64,000 nucleotides of DNA from a virus. Under the pieces are notes generated by a model. The model had not been told where the DNA came from, made no database searches, and saw nothing but the letters and a program-made list of their open reading frames with translations. Shown piece after piece: positions 26,504 through 36,144 of this stretch; position 1 is the stretch's first letter; each line of letters opens with the position of its first letter. The DNA is taken from positions 16,225 to 80,224 of the IMG/VR virus record IMGVR_UViG_3300034351_000048; one strand, written 5' to 3'. The position numbers were made by a program, and so were the translations under genes.

Positions 26504-26512
26504 GGAGGAAAA

Positions 26513-26872
26513 ATGCTTGATTGGGATTTAGTTAAAGAAACGAGTGAAGAAACGGGAGTAATAGCAGGCGATATTATTATAAATTCCAAAGGTGATATAA
26601 AAACTATAGGTGATTATACATCAGAATCTTATACAAATCTATTAACTGGAAATAATATTCTTAATGGGTTAATATGGGAAAGAACGGCTATTTTTAATTT
26701 ATATAGAACTGATATAAGTGCGGCTATGACTTATATAGAAAGTTTATATGAAACAAATAATAAAATACAAAGTATAATTGTTAGTTTAGATACGGATACA
26801 AATACTTTAATTATTACTTATACTACAAACAACGAATCAAATTTATTGGAGGTGCAGTTAAGTGGCATTTAG
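26513..26872 (+). CDS. Putative baseplate wedge protein (gpW/gp25-like)
   Basis: 119 residues, ATG behind AAGGAGGAA, directly before the baseplate J gene, where gp25-like proteins lie in P2, Mu and T4. N-terminal DWDLVKETSEETGVIAGDI and the C-terminal IIVSLDTDTNTLIITYTT fit a small alpha/beta wedge protein. The classical EPR motif is not obvious, so confidence is moderate. Confidence 0.5.
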   Translation: MLDWDLVKETSEETGVIAGDIIINSKGDIKTIGDYTSESYTNLLTGNNILNGLIWERTAIFNLYRTDISAAMTYIESLYETNNKIQSIIVSLDTDTNTLIITYTTNNESNLLEVQLSGI

Positions 26873-27977
26873 TAGACCTACAATTGACGATATAAAAGCC
26901 GATTATATAGCGGCTGCGGTTTCTAATTTTCCAGAAGCAAGTGCTATACTTGATTGGAGTAATTTTTCTATTATAAGGGGGCATTCTCTTGCCTTTGTAG
27001 TAATGACAGATAAATTATATGAAAATTTAGAACAAGCAAGAAATGATATTTGGTATGATACAGCATCCGAGGATGCATTAGAGCAACATTTGGAAGATAA
27101 AGGTTTAACAAGAGGTGTTGCAACAAAAGCAAGTGGAACCGTAAGAATAGGTAGTACAACTTTACCTACAAGTACCATAACAATACCTGGACTTTTTCAG
27201 GTTTCTACAAGCGATGAAACGCCAATAGTCTTTGAAACTGATGAACAAGTAACAATAAGCCCGGCTACTCCTGTTGATGGATTAGGATATTATACCGTTG
27301 AAGTCGATGTAACAGCTTTTCAAGCAGGCAGTGATGGGAATACAGTTCAGGGTGCTATAAATACAGTAGTTACAAGTTTAGCGGGTGTAAATATAGTGTA
27401 TTCAACAACCGTAACAGGTGGTGGAACTGATGAAGAAAGTATCGCTTCCATGAGAGAAAGACTTAAAAACGTTATAACTCCTGCACCACACACTAAAAGT
27501 TGGTATATAACTGAAGCAAGCAATTTTGCTTTTATAAAAGATGCTTATGTAGAATGTTCTTCAGAAGGCAATGGTCATGTAAATATATTCTTAGCGGGGG
27601 TAGCTTCCTTATCTCCTGCTCAAATACAAGAAGTTGAAGATTATTTTAACGATCCTGAACAAAGCGAATGTGTTGCTAATGTAGTTACTGCAAGTGAAGT
27701 TATGGATGTTCCAATTAATATTACTATAAATGTTTATAGAACGGATACAAGTGTGGATGTAACCACTATACAAAACGCAATAGATGGATTCTTTACTACT
27801 TTAGGTGTTAAAGAAGATTTTGTTTTGAGTGCATGTGCGGGTTATATAAGAGATAATGTAGATTATATTTACGATATAACATTTACATTACCAACCGCAA
27901 ATGTGGTTATAAATGCGGGGGAAGTAGCTACATTGAACACCTTAAATGTAAATCTTATTGATACTACAAATGATTAA
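26862..27977 (+). CDS. Baseplate J-like protein
   Basis: 371 residues, GTG start at 26862 behind TTGGAGG, overlapping the previous gene. Typical J motifs: RPTIDDIKADY, ASEDALEQHLEDKGLTR, ATKASGTVRIG, TGGGTDEESIASMRERL and the C-terminal VMDVPINITINVYR. The protein builds the wedge of the baseplate that changes shape on contraction. Confidence 0.9.
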   Translation: MAFSRPTIDDIKADYIAAAVSNFPEASAILDWSNFSIIRGHSLAFVVMTDKLYENLEQARNDIWYDTASEDALEQHLEDKGLTRGVATKASGTVRIGSTTLPTSTITIPGLFQVSTSDETPIVFETDEQVTISPATPVDGLGYYTVEVDVTAFQAGSDGNTVQGAINTVVTSLAGVNIVYSTTVTGGGTDEESIASMRERLKNVITPAPHTKSWYITEASNFAFIKDAYVECSSEGNGHVNIFLAGVASLSPAQIQEVEDYFNDPEQSECVANVVTASEVMDVPINITINVYRTDTSVDVTTIQNAIDGFFTTLGVKEDFVLSACAGYIRDNVDYIYDITFTLPTANVVINAGEVATLNTLNVNLIDTTND

Positions 27978-27988
27978 GGGGAAATTAG

Positions 27989-29362
27989 ATGTATAGTTTT
28001 AATTTAGATGATATAAAAAAAGATGAAAATTTTCCTAAAAATCTTAATGTGTTAGAATATGATTATTTAAATAATACAAACTTAAATAAACCAAATTCTA
28101 TTAAATTATTAGAAACGGATTATAATTTCAGTGATCCTGCAAATGACAATATTAATGATTATGTATATAACGCTATTTTTATTACAACTGCAACCGGAAC
28201 AGACTTAGATAATTTGGGTAGAAACTTAGGTATACCAAGAATTTCAGGCGAAAGTGATAATGATTACAGATTTAGGCTATTAGGTTTAACGGGATTATTT
28301 GATGGATATGCTTATGTTCAAAAAATATTGGATTATTTCACATATTTTGGAGAAACTGTAAATTTTTGGTATAAATATTTTTTTGTTAAAAGAAAAAGTA
28401 TGTATGATAATGCCATGTGTTTTGATATTGACGCAGGATCTAATCTTGAGGATAATTTAGCAAATGGTATACCTCTTACAGTAGCTTCTTATCTTAATTA
28501 TACAATAAGATTCGATTTAGACCCTAAGGTTACAACATTAGCAGGGGGTTCTACATACTCCCCTGTTTTAGATAGTGTTATAAGTGGATTAGTTTTAAAT
28601 GATTATACAGGATTAGACTTTTTAACACAAGCTGAAATTGATGCGCATATCTTAGCTATAAGTAAGTTAGCAAAGATATGCTCAAAATTTATTGTTACAC
28701 CTACACAAGTTCATATACCAGATCATAATTGGAATTTACAAGAAACAAGTGGAACTGATGTTTTTGATACAGGTTTTGTTGGTAGAAATGGAACAAATAC
28801 AAACGCTACTGTAAATAATGCGGGTGTGTCTACAAATCATAAAAGTTATTATTTCGGTGGAACAGCTTATCTTAAACATGATACAATTCCATCTTATCAT
28901 AATTTCTTTTATTCAATTTGGATAAATACTACAAATACAAGTGGAAATATAATTAATATTGTTGATACAAGTGGAAACTTAGATTGGGAACTTAAATTAA
29001 ATACTAATGTATTAAGATTAGTCGTAGATAGGTTTGAAGGTTCACCATTAACTTACGATGGAACAACTACAGTGAATGATGGAAATTGGCATCATATTGT
29101 TATAAAGAGTGATAATGATAAATTTTATTTATATATAGATACAGTTGAAGAATTCACACAAGATAAAACATTAACAAATTTATCAAAATGGGCTTATACA
29201 AGTAAGGCTGTAGAAATATATCATGGTGTAAGTTATGAAGGTGCTTCTTTAAATAATTACATCAATAATACATATATGGAAAATATTCAATTTATTACAA
29301 ACCCGTTATCATTGGCTTATGTAGATTATTATTACAATAATGGTGATGGAAGATTATTATAA
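27989..29362 (+). CDS. Tail protein I-like N-terminus fused to a LamG/concanavalin-like domain
   Basis: Residues 1-220 match the place and pattern of gpI-type baseplate proteins (IFITTATGTDLDNLGRNLGI, GESDNDYRFRLLGLTGLF). Residues about 240-440 are a LamG-like jelly roll: WNLQETSGTDVFDTGFVGRN, GNWHHIVIKSDNDKFYLYID. This carbohydrate-binding type domain suggests a role in receptor or glycan recognition. The fusion of a wedge protein with a lectin-like module is unusual. Confidence 0.7.
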   Translation: MYSFNLDDIKKDENFPKNLNVLEYDYLNNTNLNKPNSIKLLETDYNFSDPANDNINDYVYNAIFITTATGTDLDNLGRNLGIPRISGESDNDYRFRLLGLTGLFDGYAYVQKILDYFTYFGETVNFWYKYFFVKRKSMYDNAMCFDIDAGSNLEDNLANGIPLTVASYLNYTIRFDLDPKVTTLAGGSTYSPVLDSVISGLVLNDYTGLDFLTQAEIDAHILAISKLAKICSKFIVTPTQVHIPDHNWNLQETSGTDVFDTGFVGRNGTNTNATVNNAGVSTNHKSYYFGGTAYLKHDTIPSYHNFFYSIWINTTNTSGNIINIVDTSGNLDWELKLNTNVLRLVVDRFEGSPLTYDGTTTVNDGNWHHIVIKSDNDKFYLYIDTVEEFTQDKTLTNLSKWAYTSKAVEIYHGVSYEGASLNNYINNTYMENIQFITNPLSLAYVDYYYNNGDGRLL

Positions 29363-29376
29363 AACGGAGGATATGA

Positions 29377-32019
29377 ATGAGTACAAGTTTAGATAAATAT
29401 TCAAAATATAGAGATTCTTTAGGTGTTAAATTACCTATCAAACAATTTGTGGAAGATTTTGAATTAAACAGAGACAACTTCTTAGATATGTCTCAAAATA
29501 TACGTGAAGATTTAATAAATGATGGAATTTTAAGTGGATTATTAGGTTCAGGTGCAACTACTTCTCAATTCGACTTATCAACTGGGTATTTTCAACAAAC
29601 AAATATAAGAAGTGGATTAGAAACTATTTATAATTTAGATGTATCCTTATATGTGGATGATACTTATTATGTATATATCAATAATGCAGAAACTACATTA
29701 AATATATCTGTTCCACAAGATCCAGTATTAACATCACACCCTTACATACAAAATCAAGGAACTGTAACTGTAAGTTCTAATGACGCTTTATCTGGAATAA
29801 AGGTATGTAGTTTTATAACCGTAAGTGGTGTAATATCGAGTGTTGATAATAATACCTTTAGAGATATAGCCACAATAAAAACTGTAACGGATGATACAAA
29901 AGTTGAATCAGATACACCTAATTCATATACATCGGGTGTGACAATTACTCAAGGCGTTCAAGCTGATTGGGGAATAAATGCGAGTAATATTTATAGTGAT
30001 GTTATAGTAATAACTTATAAAACGGATTCTGATAATATAGTAACACAAAAAGTCTCTGGATTTGATTCAAGTTCAAGTGGGGATTTAAGACCTATAGCTA
30101 CAAGAACTTCTACAAGTGGTTCAGCTTGGAGTAGTTGGTATATATCAGGTATAAGCACTACAAATTGGGAATTTTTACACACAACTCAAGCGGGTAATGC
30201 TGATTTAGTAATGGCAAAAGATGGAAGTGGTGATTTAACATTTAAAAAATTAGAAAATGATAATTTCGATTACAATAGAAATAGAACTGTATCTGTAACT
30301 GTCGCGGCTTACAATTCAACTGCAAAAGATAAAGCAACAGCTGACTATGTGTGTGATGGAACATCTGATGAGGTAGAAATAAACGCCGCGATTGTAGAAA
30401 CCGGGGCTGCCAATGGGGGTATCGTAATGTTATTGCCCGGAACATATGCATTAGATGATACAATTGATATTACTTATGACGATGTATATCTAAAAGGAAG
30501 TGGTAAGCAATCTACAGATATAAAAACAGTTGTTAGTGATACTTTCCATTCTATAGAAATTCAAGGTGCCTCGAATATAGTTGTTTCGGATTTAGCTATT
30601 ACAAGAGCTGATTCTACTGGTTATGGTATACGTTGTGTTAATGCCATAGGAACTAATAGAATACAAGTAAATAATTGTCATATAGAAGGTGGGGCTTATA
30701 ATGTAGCTATAGATTCAAATCAATTTTGTAATATTACAAATTGTGAATTAGAAGCGGATACTTCGGCTATTTTTGTAAATGACGGCGATAATATAGAAAT
30801 TTCAAGTAATAATTTCACAAATACATCCACTCCTATTTCTATTAGTGTAGTAGGATTATCACCTTCTAAACTTAAAATTTTAAACAACTATTCTGTATCA
30901 GATCAGTTTTTGACAATGACAGGTTGCGATGATAGTGTTATTTCAGGTAATACCCAAATTGCGGGAAATGATACGGCGATAGAATTAATCTCAAGCGATA
31001 ACAATCATATTATTAATAACAATATATCTACTTCTACAACTTATGGTGCTATTGAAATAACAGGAACAAGTGAGGGTAATATTATTTCTGAAAATATTAT
31101 AGAGAATAGAAGTTATGGTATTTTATTTAGTAATTCTACAGCGGGAAACAAATATTACAATAAAATCCAAAACAATGTTTTCAATGATATGAATGGAACT
31201 ATAATTACGCTTACATCTGAGTGCTTTAATACTGAAATAAACTCAAACAAGTTTATAGGTTCTAATGTTGCAGCGGCTGAACATGGTATATCCGCTACAA
31301 GTGATGATAATACAGTTATACAAAACAACCAATTTACAGAATTTGCAAGTGGGTTAAGTAGTGCTTTAATAGTATGTACTGGTAGCTCTGTTTTAAAAAT
31401 ACATAATAATACATTGATTGATAATTCTGCAAGTAACATACGATTAACAGGGTGTAGTAATACACAAGTTACATCTAACTATATTACGAGTGGAACTAAT
31501 GGTATATATATAGAAAATGGTACTTATCATCAAATAAGTAATAATCATATTTTAAGTGTAGCAAATGAAGGTATATTATGTACTAATACAGGTGGTGCGG
31601 GTGATGACAGTATAATAACAGGAAATATTATATATAATGCTTCCTCAGATGGGATAGGATTATCTGGAAATAATATAACTATAACAGGAAATGGTATTAC
31701 TCATTGTTCAGGATATGGGGTAAGGATATATACAAGTGGTAATTATTGCACTGTAACTGGAAATACCATTACAGATAACGGTAATGCTGGGATTTATGTG
31801 GGTGATGGGGATTATAATACAGTAACAGGTAATAGTCTTTATAATAACACAACATATGAAATTTGGGTAAGAGGTAGTGGATTAAGAAATACAATCACAG
31901 GGAATAATTGTAGAGCGGGTATCATACAAATAGACGGCGATTATAACGCGATTGTTTCAAATATAGCTACTGTCAACAATACAGGTACAGGTAATCAATT
32001 ATCTACAAATATTGTATAA
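29377..32019 (+). CDS. Tail spike with right-handed beta-helix (pectate-lyase-like)
   Basis: 880 residues. N-terminal 300 form baseplate attachment and connecting beta domains. From about residue 305 the pattern ADYVCDGTSDEVEINAAI and GIVMLLPGTYALDDTIDI marks the start of a pectate-lyase superfamily beta-helix, followed by many short coils rich in Asn and Ser (NNHIISTS-type, GNIIYNASSDGIGLSGNNIT) to the end. Probable host receptor-binding or polysaccharide-degrading spike. Active-site residues cannot be named. Confidence 0.8.
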   Translation: MSTSLDKYSKYRDSLGVKLPIKQFVEDFELNRDNFLDMSQNIREDLINDGILSGLLGSGATTSQFDLSTGYFQQTNIRSGLETIYNLDVSLYVDDTYYVYINNAETTLNISVPQDPVLTSHPYIQNQGTVTVSSNDALSGIKVCSFITVSGVISSVDNNTFRDIATIKTVTDDTKVESDTPNSYTSGVTITQGVQADWGINASNIYSDVIVITYKTDSDNIVTQKVSGFDSSSSGDLRPIATRTSTSGSAWSSWYISGISTTNWEFLHTTQAGNADLVMAKDGSGDLTFKKLENDNFDYNRNRTVSVTVAAYNSTAKDKATADYVCDGTSDEVEINAAIVETGAANGGIVMLLPGTYALDDTIDITYDDVYLKGSGKQSTDIKTVVSDTFHSIEIQGASNIVVSDLAITRADSTGYGIRCVNAIGTNRIQVNNCHIEGGAYNVAIDSNQFCNITNCELEADTSAIFVNDGDNIEISSNNFTNTSTPISISVVGLSPSKLKILNNYSVSDQFLTMTGCDDSVISGNTQIAGNDTAIELISSDNNHIINNNISTSTTYGAIEITGTSEGNIISENIIENRSYGILFSNSTAGNKYYNKIQNNVFNDMNGTIITLTSECFNTEINSNKFIGSNVAAAEHGISATSDDNTVIQNNQFTEFASGLSSALIVCTGSSVLKIHNNTLIDNSASNIRLTGCSNTQVTSNYITSGTNGIYIENGTYHQISNNHILSVANEGILCTNTGGAGDDSIITGNIIYNASSDGIGLSGNNITITGNGITHCSGYGVRIYTSGNYCTVTGNTITDNGNAGIYVGDGDYNTVTGNSLYNNTTYEIWVRGSGLRNTITGNNCRAGIIQIDGDYNAIVSNIATVNNTGTGNQLSTNIV

Positions 32020-32042
32020 TGAATACAAATGGAGGTAAAATA

Positions 32043-32666
32043 ATGAAAAACTTTTTATTTAAACTATATTTGGTTTTTTCTTATATATATACATATATGA
32101 TAATTCTATTTACAACAATAATATTTAATTTATATTATTTTATTAAATTTAAAAAAATGGGTGTATATAATAAGAAAAAAAATGATTTGTTATATATGAT
32201 AAATCACGTTAAAAATATACAAGATATGTTTGATTTACAAAAAACTCTTATACCAAATTATTATAATGATCCCTTATTTGGGGCATTAAATTGGTTTTCA
32301 ACAACATTAATAACATATCTTAGAACTTTTTATTTAAATCTTGAAAAACATTCCAAAAATTGTTATGAATACGCAAGAATTATAAAAGATGTTATAGATA
32401 AAAGTGATTTAGGAGAAACTTATTTTAAAACAGAATTAGTAAGTTTACTTTCTTATAAACCTTTTATAAAATACAATCATGTTATTACACTTGCGTATAG
32501 AAAAAGCTCTACAAATAAAACTGTTGTGGATGTTTTTTCACCTTACGATTTAATTGAAACTGTTTTAGAAGAAGATTTAAAGAGTAAATTATATAAAATA
32601 ATGGAAAAATATTTTGAAAAAGACAATGTAAAATATATTCCATATTATTTAAGAATATTGTTTTAG
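32043..32666 (+). CDS. Membrane protein, 207 aa
   Basis: ATG at 32043 has GGAGG at ideal distance, better than the ATG at 32019 that overlaps the spike stop. One long hydrophobic segment in the first 45 residues (LYLVFSYIYTYMIILFTTII) is followed by a basic soluble region. First gene of a block of envelope proteins; may belong to lysis or to host-envelope modification. No family recognised. Confidence 0.6.
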   Translation: MKNFLFKLYLVFSYIYTYMIILFTTIIFNLYYFIKFKKMGVYNKKKNDLLYMINHVKNIQDMFDLQKTLIPNYYNDPLFGALNWFSTTLITYLRTFYLNLEKHSKNCYEYARIIKDVIDKSDLGETYFKTELVSLLSYKPFIKYNHVITLAYRKSSTNKTVVDVFSPYDLIETVLEEDLKSKLYKIMEKYFEKDNVKYIPYYLRILF

Positions 32667-32681
32667 AATTTGGAGGAAACA

Positions 32682-32963
32682 ATGGATAAAGAAAATAAAA
32701 AAGTAAAAATATTTAATTTATTACTAGTACTTATAGGCATTTTATGTACAAGTTTAGCGATACTTGTTATATCCACAGGTATATTCGGGTTAGACTTGGA
32801 AGCCAATACCTTAATAGAATTTGGGGATGAGATTAATAATAAAGACGAAAGCTTGAAACAAGATAGAACCTTTGAAAATGTAGAAGGGGATGATTATTTA
32901 TATAAATTTGAGATAGATTCTAATAAGAACTCTCAATTCTTAAAAAATTACAACAAAAAATAA
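32682..32963 (+). CDS. Small single-TM membrane protein, 93 aa
   Basis: ATG at 32682 follows GGAGGAAACA; the TTG at 32670 lies within that ribosome binding site and is rejected. One TM helix at about residues 10-33, then an acidic soluble tail. Topology fits an accessory lysis protein or pinholin-like protein, but sequence alone does not decide. Confidence 0.55.
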   Translation: MDKENKKVKIFNLLLVLIGILCTSLAILVISTGIFGLDLEANTLIEFGDEINNKDESLKQDRTFENVEGDDYLYKFEIDSNKNSQFLKNYNKK

Positions 32964-32981
32964 TAAAAAGTTGGAGGAAAT

Positions 32982-34103
32982 ATGAAGAAGATAGATAAAA
33001 AATCTTTGATAACATCTATAATTTCTATTGTTTTACTTATCCTATCTTTAGTATTTAGTAATAAAGTAAAATTGAAAATGGAATTATCTGTTCTACATAC
33101 AGAATCATCTATAGTTATAGAAAAAGATAATAAATTATATAAACCAATAGATGGGCTGAATGAAAAAGATGGAATAAATGACGTATTAGAAATAGAATTA
33201 GCATTAAACAATACAAAATTATATTATCCAAATGTTGTTAATAATAAAATAGAAGAAGATGATATAAAATTAATTGAAGAATTTAACGATTTTTATTTTA
33301 TAGATAAAGAAGTAGATACAGAGGATATTTTAAAAGATGTAAATTTTTTGAATAGATTGTATGAATTAACCACAAAAATTATAAAAAGAAATGACACCAA
33401 ATATTTGAATCAAAGGTTAAGTAGTGATCCTAAAATAGCTTATAATAGTTGTGTTCCTTATTCAGCAACAATTGGGTTGCAAACACTTGGTATTGATATA
33501 AATCCAGATGATTTAACACATTATTTCAAAGGGGAATTAAAAGAATATGCTTTACAATACCATAGCATTGTAGATTATGCAGTTAGAAATTATGGAAACT
33601 GGATTGAAACTTATGTAAGAGATAGAAAACTATACCAAATATTTGGTGTTTTAAAATATGGCATAAATATCCACCCTAAAGTGATGAAATCAAAATATTA
33701 TTTAAAATTTGGTTATAAGAATATAAACTGGATAGAAAACTATATAAACAAAAATAACACAGGGTTAGTTATAAGCACATTTTTACCTTATTTAGTAGAT
33801 AACAAATGGGAACCTGAGAATAAAACTAAATTTAAGGGGGGGCATGCTGTTTATTTAAGAGATATATTATCTTTAAATATAAAGGAAAATGATTATACAA
33901 GTAAAGAAATTCTCGGTGTTATTTTACAAGATCCTTTCGGTAATCCTAATACTAATTATGATTTATTAGATGGACATGGAGTATTATTAAGAATAGACAA
34001 GTTTCAAAAATGTGTAAAAACAGACTTAACCGATAATAGGAAATTCTATAGTAGTGATGATGAAATTCGGGTTTTATATTGGGATTTAAAAACAAATTAT
34101 TAA
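32982..34103 (+). CDS. Membrane-anchored papain-like (C39-type) peptidase, candidate endolysin
   Basis: 373 residues with an N-terminal signal anchor (about residues 8-25). The C-terminal domain has the order of a C39-like cysteine peptidase: Cys in NSCVPYSATIGLQTLG (about 155), His in KGGHAVYLRDI (about 287) and Asp in LQDPFGNP (about 316). It could cut peptide cross-links in the cell wall, which would make it an exported endolysin, or process a host envelope protein. No other endolysin is visible in the window. Confidence 0.6.
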   Translation: MKKIDKKSLITSIISIVLLILSLVFSNKVKLKMELSVLHTESSIVIEKDNKLYKPIDGLNEKDGINDVLEIELALNNTKLYYPNVVNNKIEEDDIKLIEEFNDFYFIDKEVDTEDILKDVNFLNRLYELTTKIIKRNDTKYLNQRLSSDPKIAYNSCVPYSATIGLQTLGIDINPDDLTHYFKGELKEYALQYHSIVDYAVRNYGNWIETYVRDRKLYQIFGVLKYGINIHPKVMKSKYYLKFGYKNINWIENYINKNNTGLVISTFLPYLVDNKWEPENKTKFKGGHAVYLRDILSLNIKENDYTSKEILGVILQDPFGNPNTNYDLLDGHGVLLRIDKFQKCVKTDLTDNRKFYSSDDEIRVLYWDLKTNY

Positions 34104-34113
34104 GGAGACAGTT

Positions 34114-34794
34114 ATGAGAAAGTTTATTATATATATATTAATTATATTTGCATTCATATTTTCCTCCATTTATGGATGTGATAAGGGGTATAACCCTGAT
34201 TTAGGCATACATGTAGATAAGAAATTAAGTTTTGAGTTAAACTCTATAGATTCTCAAAATCTTAAAAATAATATCTATAGCCTCACAAAAGATTACTACA
34301 AAAAAGGTTATACTTCTTATCTATTTTTGGATAGGTATTATAATATACCAAAATTAAATGATGATAGTGAAAAAAATGATTTGAAAGATATCTTGTTGGA
34401 ATTTGACAATAATTTTAAATATAGAGATGGAACGTTTGATTGTGATAAGTTTTCACGAATATTTCAAGCTTTCTGCATTCTGAGTAATAATGATGATATT
34501 ATTAAGAATGAAAAGATGCTTTCAATTGGTATTTTAAATTTCTATTATACCAATTTACATAATGAAAAATCAGGGCATAGTATTAATATTCTTGCTTACT
34601 TGAATGATAAAGATGAAATAGAAATAAGATTATTAGAACCTCAATTATTATCAACAAAATTTCTTAGATCATATGTAGACACATTTGAAGAAGATCAAAA
34701 GAAAAAAGATATAATTTTCCAATATGCTATTACTACAATAGATGATTATTTTGAAGATTTTAAAGATGTATATATAGGATTAATGTTATTTTGA
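34114..34794 (+). CDS. Lipoprotein with papain/transglutaminase-like Cys-His arrangement, 226 aa
   Basis: Signal sequence ending in SSIYGC with lipobox Cys at residue 22. The mature part has Cys in GTFDCDKFSRIF (about 110) and His in KSGHSINILAYL (about 153) followed by EIRLLEPQ, the order of a transglutaminase-like or papain-like fold. It follows a second such protein and is coupled to the next gene by a TTGA overlap. Might be an outer-membrane-linked lysis or exclusion protein. Confidence 0.5.
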   Translation: MRKFIIYILIIFAFIFSSIYGCDKGYNPDLGIHVDKKLSFELNSIDSQNLKNNIYSLTKDYYKKGYTSYLFLDRYYNIPKLNDDSEKNDLKDILLEFDNNFKYRDGTFDCDKFSRIFQAFCILSNNDDIIKNEKMLSIGILNFYYTNLHNEKSGHSINILAYLNDKDEIEIRLLEPQLLSTKFLRSYVDTFEEDQKKKDIIFQYAITTIDDYFEDFKDVYIGLMLF

Positions 34795-35435
34795 AAAAAT
34801 TTAAAGAAATCCTAAAAAAAGTTTGGGAATTTATAAAAAAACATCTCGATAAAATAATAATTATTGGGGTTATATTAATTTTAATATTAAATATTTTTAA
34901 TTTAAATAAAACTAACCCCGATATATCTAAACTTGAAAAAACGATTGAAGAACAAAGAAAAAAATTAGATAAAAAAGATAGCGAATTACAAGTAAAAATC
35001 CAAGAACTTAAAAATAAGAGCTCAGAATCAGAACTTTTTAGGCAAAAAGGTATACAATTACTAAACGAGTTAAAAAGTGCTAAAAATGATAGTAATTTTA
35101 ACGCCTATTTGAATTATTTTACATTTGCTTCTGAGTTTTCTATTTTTAACGAGAATTTTGCTAAAGAAAATGAACAAACTTATATAATGCTTACTGGATA
35201 TTATAACGAATTAGTTGTATATGATAATCAACTAAAAGAATATAAAAAAGCTGTAGACACACAAATATATAAATTATCTGTAATACCTTATGTAATGGGT
35301 TGGAAATCAGATAAGTTTTATATAGGTGGTGGAATAGATTTAAGAGTTCCTATTAACTATAAATTTGCTATTATTGGAGGGGTTGGATATTATAATCAAC
35401 CTTTTGTTAAAATTGGAATTGATATAAAATTTTAA
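34791..35435 (+). CDS. TM plus coiled coil plus beta-strand tail protein, possible spanin-like or envelope linker
   Basis: TTG start overlapping the previous stop. Cytoplasmic basic start, one TM helix (about residues 19-38), a coiled coil (about 48-90, ISKLEKTIEEQRKKLDKK) and a C-terminal strand region (YIGGGIDLRVPINYKFAIIG ... IKF) with terminal Phe, as in outer membrane proteins. A protein spanning inner membrane to outer membrane would serve as a spanin in a diderm host. Inference from topology only. Confidence 0.5.
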   Translation: MKKFKEILKKVWEFIKKHLDKIIIIGVILILILNIFNLNKTNPDISKLEKTIEEQRKKLDKKDSELQVKIQELKNKSSESELFRQKGIQLLNELKSAKNDSNFNAYLNYFTFASEFSIFNENFAKENEQTYIMLTGYYNELVVYDNQLKEYKKAVDTQIYKLSVIPYVMGWKSDKFYIGGGIDLRVPINYKFAIIGGVGYYNQPFVKIGIDIKF

Positions 35436-35440
35436 TTTAA

Positions 35441-35770
35441 TTATATTCCTATACTTGTATCTGATTTTGTATTACTATTATCTACGATATTATGAGTTAC
35501 TTTACACTTATCATCAAATATATCACTCCAAGTATTATTTGGATATTCACAATCTTGAAATTTACAATCCTTAATAATACAATTATCAAAAGAAGCTTTC
35601 TTAAAGTCGCAATTTATGAATCTCATATGTTTGAATGTAATGTTTTCAAAAACAGTTGTAATAGTTTCGTTTTCGATTGTTTCATTTTCAAAAGTTGTAT
35701 TATTCCCGATAAAATAAAGTTCACTTTTCCCATCTATTTTATCGAACTCTAAAAATTTTTTAAAAGTCAT
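35441..35770 (-). CDS. Short pentapeptide-repeat-like protein, 109 aa
   Basis: Residues about 40-90 show the five-residue rhythm of a quadrilateral beta-helix: FENITFKHMRFINCDFKKAS followed by FDNCIIKDCKFQDCEY. Few coils, so it is a small example. Pentapeptide proteins can mimic DNA or act as scaffolds; no function is proven. Convergent with the late operon, only 5 bases between stops. Confidence 0.6.
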   Translation of the reverse strand: MTFKKFLEFDKIDGKSELYFIGNNTTFENETIENETITTVFENITFKHMRFINCDFKKASFDNCIIKDCKFQDCEYPNNTWSDIFDDKCKVTHNIVDNSNTKSDTSIGI

Positions 35771-36144
35771 TATTTATTCTCCTTATTTGAAATCTTTTCC
35801 ATAAAATTTTCTAATACACTTTTACATATAAATAACATATCGTTTTGTGTATAAAAATCTTCGTAAAATTTGATTTTTATTTTTCTTATTTCGACAAATT
35901 TAGATAAATTCTCATCTTCATAAATATTTTCTATAATTTCAAAATGTGAATCATTTATATCTATAAATCCATGACTGAATATGATTTCATATGATTTCTC
36001 ATTTTCATAAAAATATTCTAAATATAAATATTGAGCTTTATCAGAAAAAGACATATCTCTTTCTATCTTAATATTTGGGTTATATTTATATATTATATTT
36101 CTGAATTCATTTTTTGTCTTATGTATAAAATCTAAATTATCCAT
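35770..36144 (-). CDS. Hypothetical protein, 124 aa
   Basis: Soluble alpha/beta protein with start overlapping the antirepressor stop by one base, so it is translated with it. It probably shares the regulation of the antirepressor. No recognised domain. Confidence 0.6.
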   Translation of the reverse strand: MDNLDFIHKTKNEFRNIIYKYNPNIKIERDMSFSDKAQYLYLEYFYENEKSYEIIFSHGFIDINDSHFEIIENIYEDENLSKFVEIRKIKIKFYEDFYTQNDMLFICKSVLENFMEKISNKENK

